In this document: positions 6,747 to 7,409 of the stretch, in pieces
Position numbering within the stretch: the stretch's first letter is position 1
How the letters are laid out: each line of letters starts with the position of its first letter
DNA from: an uncultured Bacilli bacterium
GTDB lineage: Bacteria; Bacillota_I; Bacilli_A; RF39; UBA660
NCBI GenBank assembly: GCA_944371685.1
Contig: CALVXV010000061.1
Location: 1 to 7,409 of the forward strand
DNA: 7,409 nucleotides
Reading direction: 5' to 3'
Program-made: the position numbers and the translations under genes
Notes under the pieces: generated by a model
Told to the model about the DNA's origin: nothing
Databases searched by the model: none
What the model saw: only the letters and a program-made list of their open reading frames with translations

Positions 6747-6775
6747 ATTATAAATGCCAATTTGGTGTATGTCAA
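6747..6775 (-). promoter_or_regulatory. Perfect consensus sigma-A promoter of the surface-protein gene
   Basis: On the minus strand TTGACA (6770-6775) and TATAAT (6747-6752) both match consensus exactly and are separated by the optimal 17 bases. Transcription should begin near 6740, giving a leader of about 17 bases. The spacer contains the palindrome CCAATTTGG (6757-6765). So strong a promoter for a surface protein usually needs a repressor, and the neighbouring XRE gene is the obvious candidate (inference). Confidence 0.9.
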
Positions 6776-6789
6776 TGCATATTTACACC
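6764..6789. promoter_or_regulatory. Candidate XRE operator between divergent promoters
   Basis: GGTGTA (6764-6769) and TACACC (6784-6789) form a 6-bp inverted repeat whose arms are 20 bp apart centre to centre, two helical turns, with the -35 box of the surface-protein promoter between them. TTGGTGTA (6762-6769) recurs as TTGGTATA (6793-6800), the latter overlapping the proposed -10 of the XRE gene. A dimeric helix-turn-helix protein bound here could control both promoters. Binding is inferred. Confidence 0.45.
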
Positions 6790-6793
6790 GTAT

Positions 6794-6802
6794 TGGTATA
6801 TT
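6794..6802 (+). promoter_or_regulatory. Extended -10 promoter of the XRE gene
   Basis: TGG followed by TATATT (6797-6802) fits an extended -10 element with one mismatch in the hexamer. No good -35 lies 16-18 bases upstream. Transcription would start near 6809, giving a leader of under ten bases, with GGTGAT (6809-6814) as the likely ribosome-binding site. Weak compared with the opposing promoter. Confidence 0.45.
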
Positions 6803-6817
6803 TTAGTTGGTGATAAA

Positions 6818-7054
6818 ATGATAGGAAAAGCTTTAAAATATATGCGAAAAAACAAAAAACTAAAACAAGATGTTCTAACAAAACAAATTGGTATCTCTCA
6901 GCAAAATCTTTCTCGTTACGAAAACGAACAAAGAATCATCTCATTTGATACCATCGAACAAATAGCAAACAAATGTGATTACGAAATATATTTCATCAAT
7001 AAAAAAACTAAAGACAAATTTAAAGCAAACGATTTAACTAGAAAAGACATTTGA
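6818..7054 (+). CDS. XRE-family helix-turn-helix regulator
   Basis: This 78-residue protein is a compact Cro/C1-type DNA-binding protein. The helix-turn-helix spans about residues 15-37: LKQDVLTKQIGISQQNLSRYENE, shown here only to fix the position, has the family features of Q17, the GIS turn (25-27), SRYE before the fifth helix, and the following SFDTIEQIANKCDYEI. The C-terminal tail (about 55-78, EIYFINKKTKDKF) carries no separate sensor domain, so it probably works as a dimer responding through partners or abundance. It is the only complete plus-strand gene and diverges from the surface-protein gene with 94 bp between starts. A role repressing that gene and itself is likely but inferred from layout. 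It could instead be an antitoxin-like remnant, but no toxin frame adjoins it. Family call is secure. Confidence 0.88.
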   Translation: MIGKALKYMRKNKKLKQDVLTKQIGISQQNLSRYENEQRIISFDTIEQIANKCDYEIYFINKKTKDKFKANDLTRKDI

Positions 7055-7150
7055 AAAATCAAAGCTATACTTCAATTTTATTTTATTTTTTTGACGATAA
7101 GTAATATTTTTAATAAATCACCGTTTTTTTCTAGGCCTGTAAATAACATT
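7055..7150. other. AT-rich intergenic stretch between convergent genes
   Basis: No gene is visible. Just after the XRE stop, an imperfect hairpin (AAAAT..AAG with CTT..ATTTT, about 7056-7081) is followed by a T-rich run to 7092 and may help terminate the XRE transcript. AGGCCT at 7133-7138 is a lone palindrome. Confidence 0.4.
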
Positions 7151-7182
7151 TAAAAAGCACTAATTTTCATTCGTTAATGCTT
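7151..7182. terminator. Bidirectional terminator between XRE and Rpn-like genes
   Basis: AAGCACTAA (7155-7163) pairs with TTAATGCTT (7174-7182) to form a nine-pair stem, with one wobble or mismatched pair depending on the strand, around a 10-base loop. The minus-strand copy is followed by TTTTTA and the plus-strand copy by TTCTTATTTTTT, so both converging transcripts can end here. The stem includes the last codons and the stop of the minus-strand gene. Confidence 0.7.
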
Positions 7183-7409
7183 CTTATTTTTTCAATTTCT
7201 TTTACAGTTAGACCAGTTGCCTTTGAAATATCTTCTATACTCATTTTCATATTAAGTAGATTTTTAGCTATTTCTTTAGCTTTATTATTAGATCCCTCTT
7301 CAATTCCAATATTTTTCCCTTCTTCTTTAGCTCCTTCCATCTCATTAAGCTTGACTAAGGCATCCATCTTCTCTTTCTGCCACTCATGTATTATAAACTC
7401 ATCCTGACT
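7167..7409 (-). CDS. Rpn-family nuclease/putative transposase, C-terminal fragment
   Basis: The frame is open to the window edge; 80 C-terminal residues are visible, starting SQDEFIIHEWQKEK. An ATG at 7367 gives a 66-residue reading, but upstream codons continue in frame and I see no ribosome-binding site there, so the gene most likely begins outside the window. The visible part has a glycine-glutamate-rich stretch (KEEGKNIGIEEGS) followed by KAKEIAKNLLNMKMSIEDI and SKATGLTVKEIEKI. This is the characteristic tail of Rpn (PDDEXK_2) recombination-promoting nucleases, many annotated as putative transposases. The catalytic PD-(D/E)XK core would lie upstream and cannot be checked. Similar short tails also occur on other proteins, so the call rests on the tail alone. 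The TGA stop lies within a bidirectional terminator. It hints at an accessory or mobile region. Confidence 0.72.
   Translation of the reverse strand, partial: SQDEFIIHEWQKEKMDALVKLNEMEGAKEEGKNIGIEEGSNNKAKEIAKNLLNMKMSIEDISKATGLTVKEIEKIRSINE

Noticed and set aside
6724..6747. Longer start of the surface protein at TTG 6747
   Set aside because: The TTG overlaps the -10 box and would precede the predicted transcript start, while AGGAGG correctly spaces the ATG at 6723.
6818..7054. XRE gene as the antitoxin of a toxin-antitoxin pair
   Set aside because: No small toxin-like frame lies beside it on the same strand; the neighbours are a large surface protein and a convergent nuclease-like gene.
7177..7407. 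76-residue hydrophobic plus-strand open frame
   Set aside because: Antisense to the Rpn-like tail; its serine- and isoleucine-rich composition mirrors lysine- and glutamate-rich coding on the other strand.
1..7409. tRNA, rRNA, CRISPR array or complete insertion sequence
   Set aside because: I saw no cloverleaf with a GTTCRA-type loop, no regular spacer-repeat array, and no paired terminal inverted repeats flanking a transposase.

Overview
The window (about 30% GC by eye) looks like a chromosome segment of a low-GC Bacillota, probably an uncultured Bacilli relative near the Mollicutes/RF39-like or Erysipelotrichia groups. The support is the AT-richness, the conserved Bacilli gene order, strong AGGAGG/AGGTGA ribosome-binding sites, consensus sigma-A promoters, and a surface protein of a style I recall from such genomes. 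TGA ends several genes and tryptophan is encoded by TGG, so this is the standard bacterial code, not the Mycoplasma code. The lineage is inferred from style alone.

Positions 176-5622 hold one compact minus-strand operon of six genes. In transcription order they are a GdpP-type DHH/DHHA1 phosphodiesterase, rplI (ribosomal protein bL9), dnaB (replicative helicase), a secreted LysM-G5-M23 cell-wall endopeptidase, walJ/yycJ (metallo-beta-lactamase fold) and rlmH (23S rRNA m3Psi1915 methyltransferase). The genes touch or overlap (ATGA, TAATG and TAGATG junctions) or lie 8 bases apart. A near-consensus promoter (TTGACA, 17 bp, TATAGT) sits just before the first gene. The operon links c-di-AMP turnover, ribosome, replication fork and cell-wall maintenance. 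Two features differ from the usual Bacilli locus. The GdpP homologue lacks the membrane, PAS and GGDEF parts. The purA-walRKHI block usually found between dnaB and walJ is replaced by a single peptidoglycan hydrolase.

Positions 5755-7409 look like an accessory region. A 322-residue membrane-anchored or secreted protein of unknown function (minus strand) is driven by a perfect consensus promoter. Divergent from it is a 78-residue XRE-type regulator (plus strand). Their shared 94-bp intergenic region holds overlapping promoter elements, an inverted repeat around the -35 box and repeated TTGGTRTA octamers, suggesting a regulator-target pair. The XRE gene converges on the C-terminal end of an Rpn-family nuclease/transposase-like gene that runs off the window edge, with a bidirectional terminator between them. 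The first 175 bases, downstream of rlmH, hold no convincing gene, only phased AT-rich short repeats.
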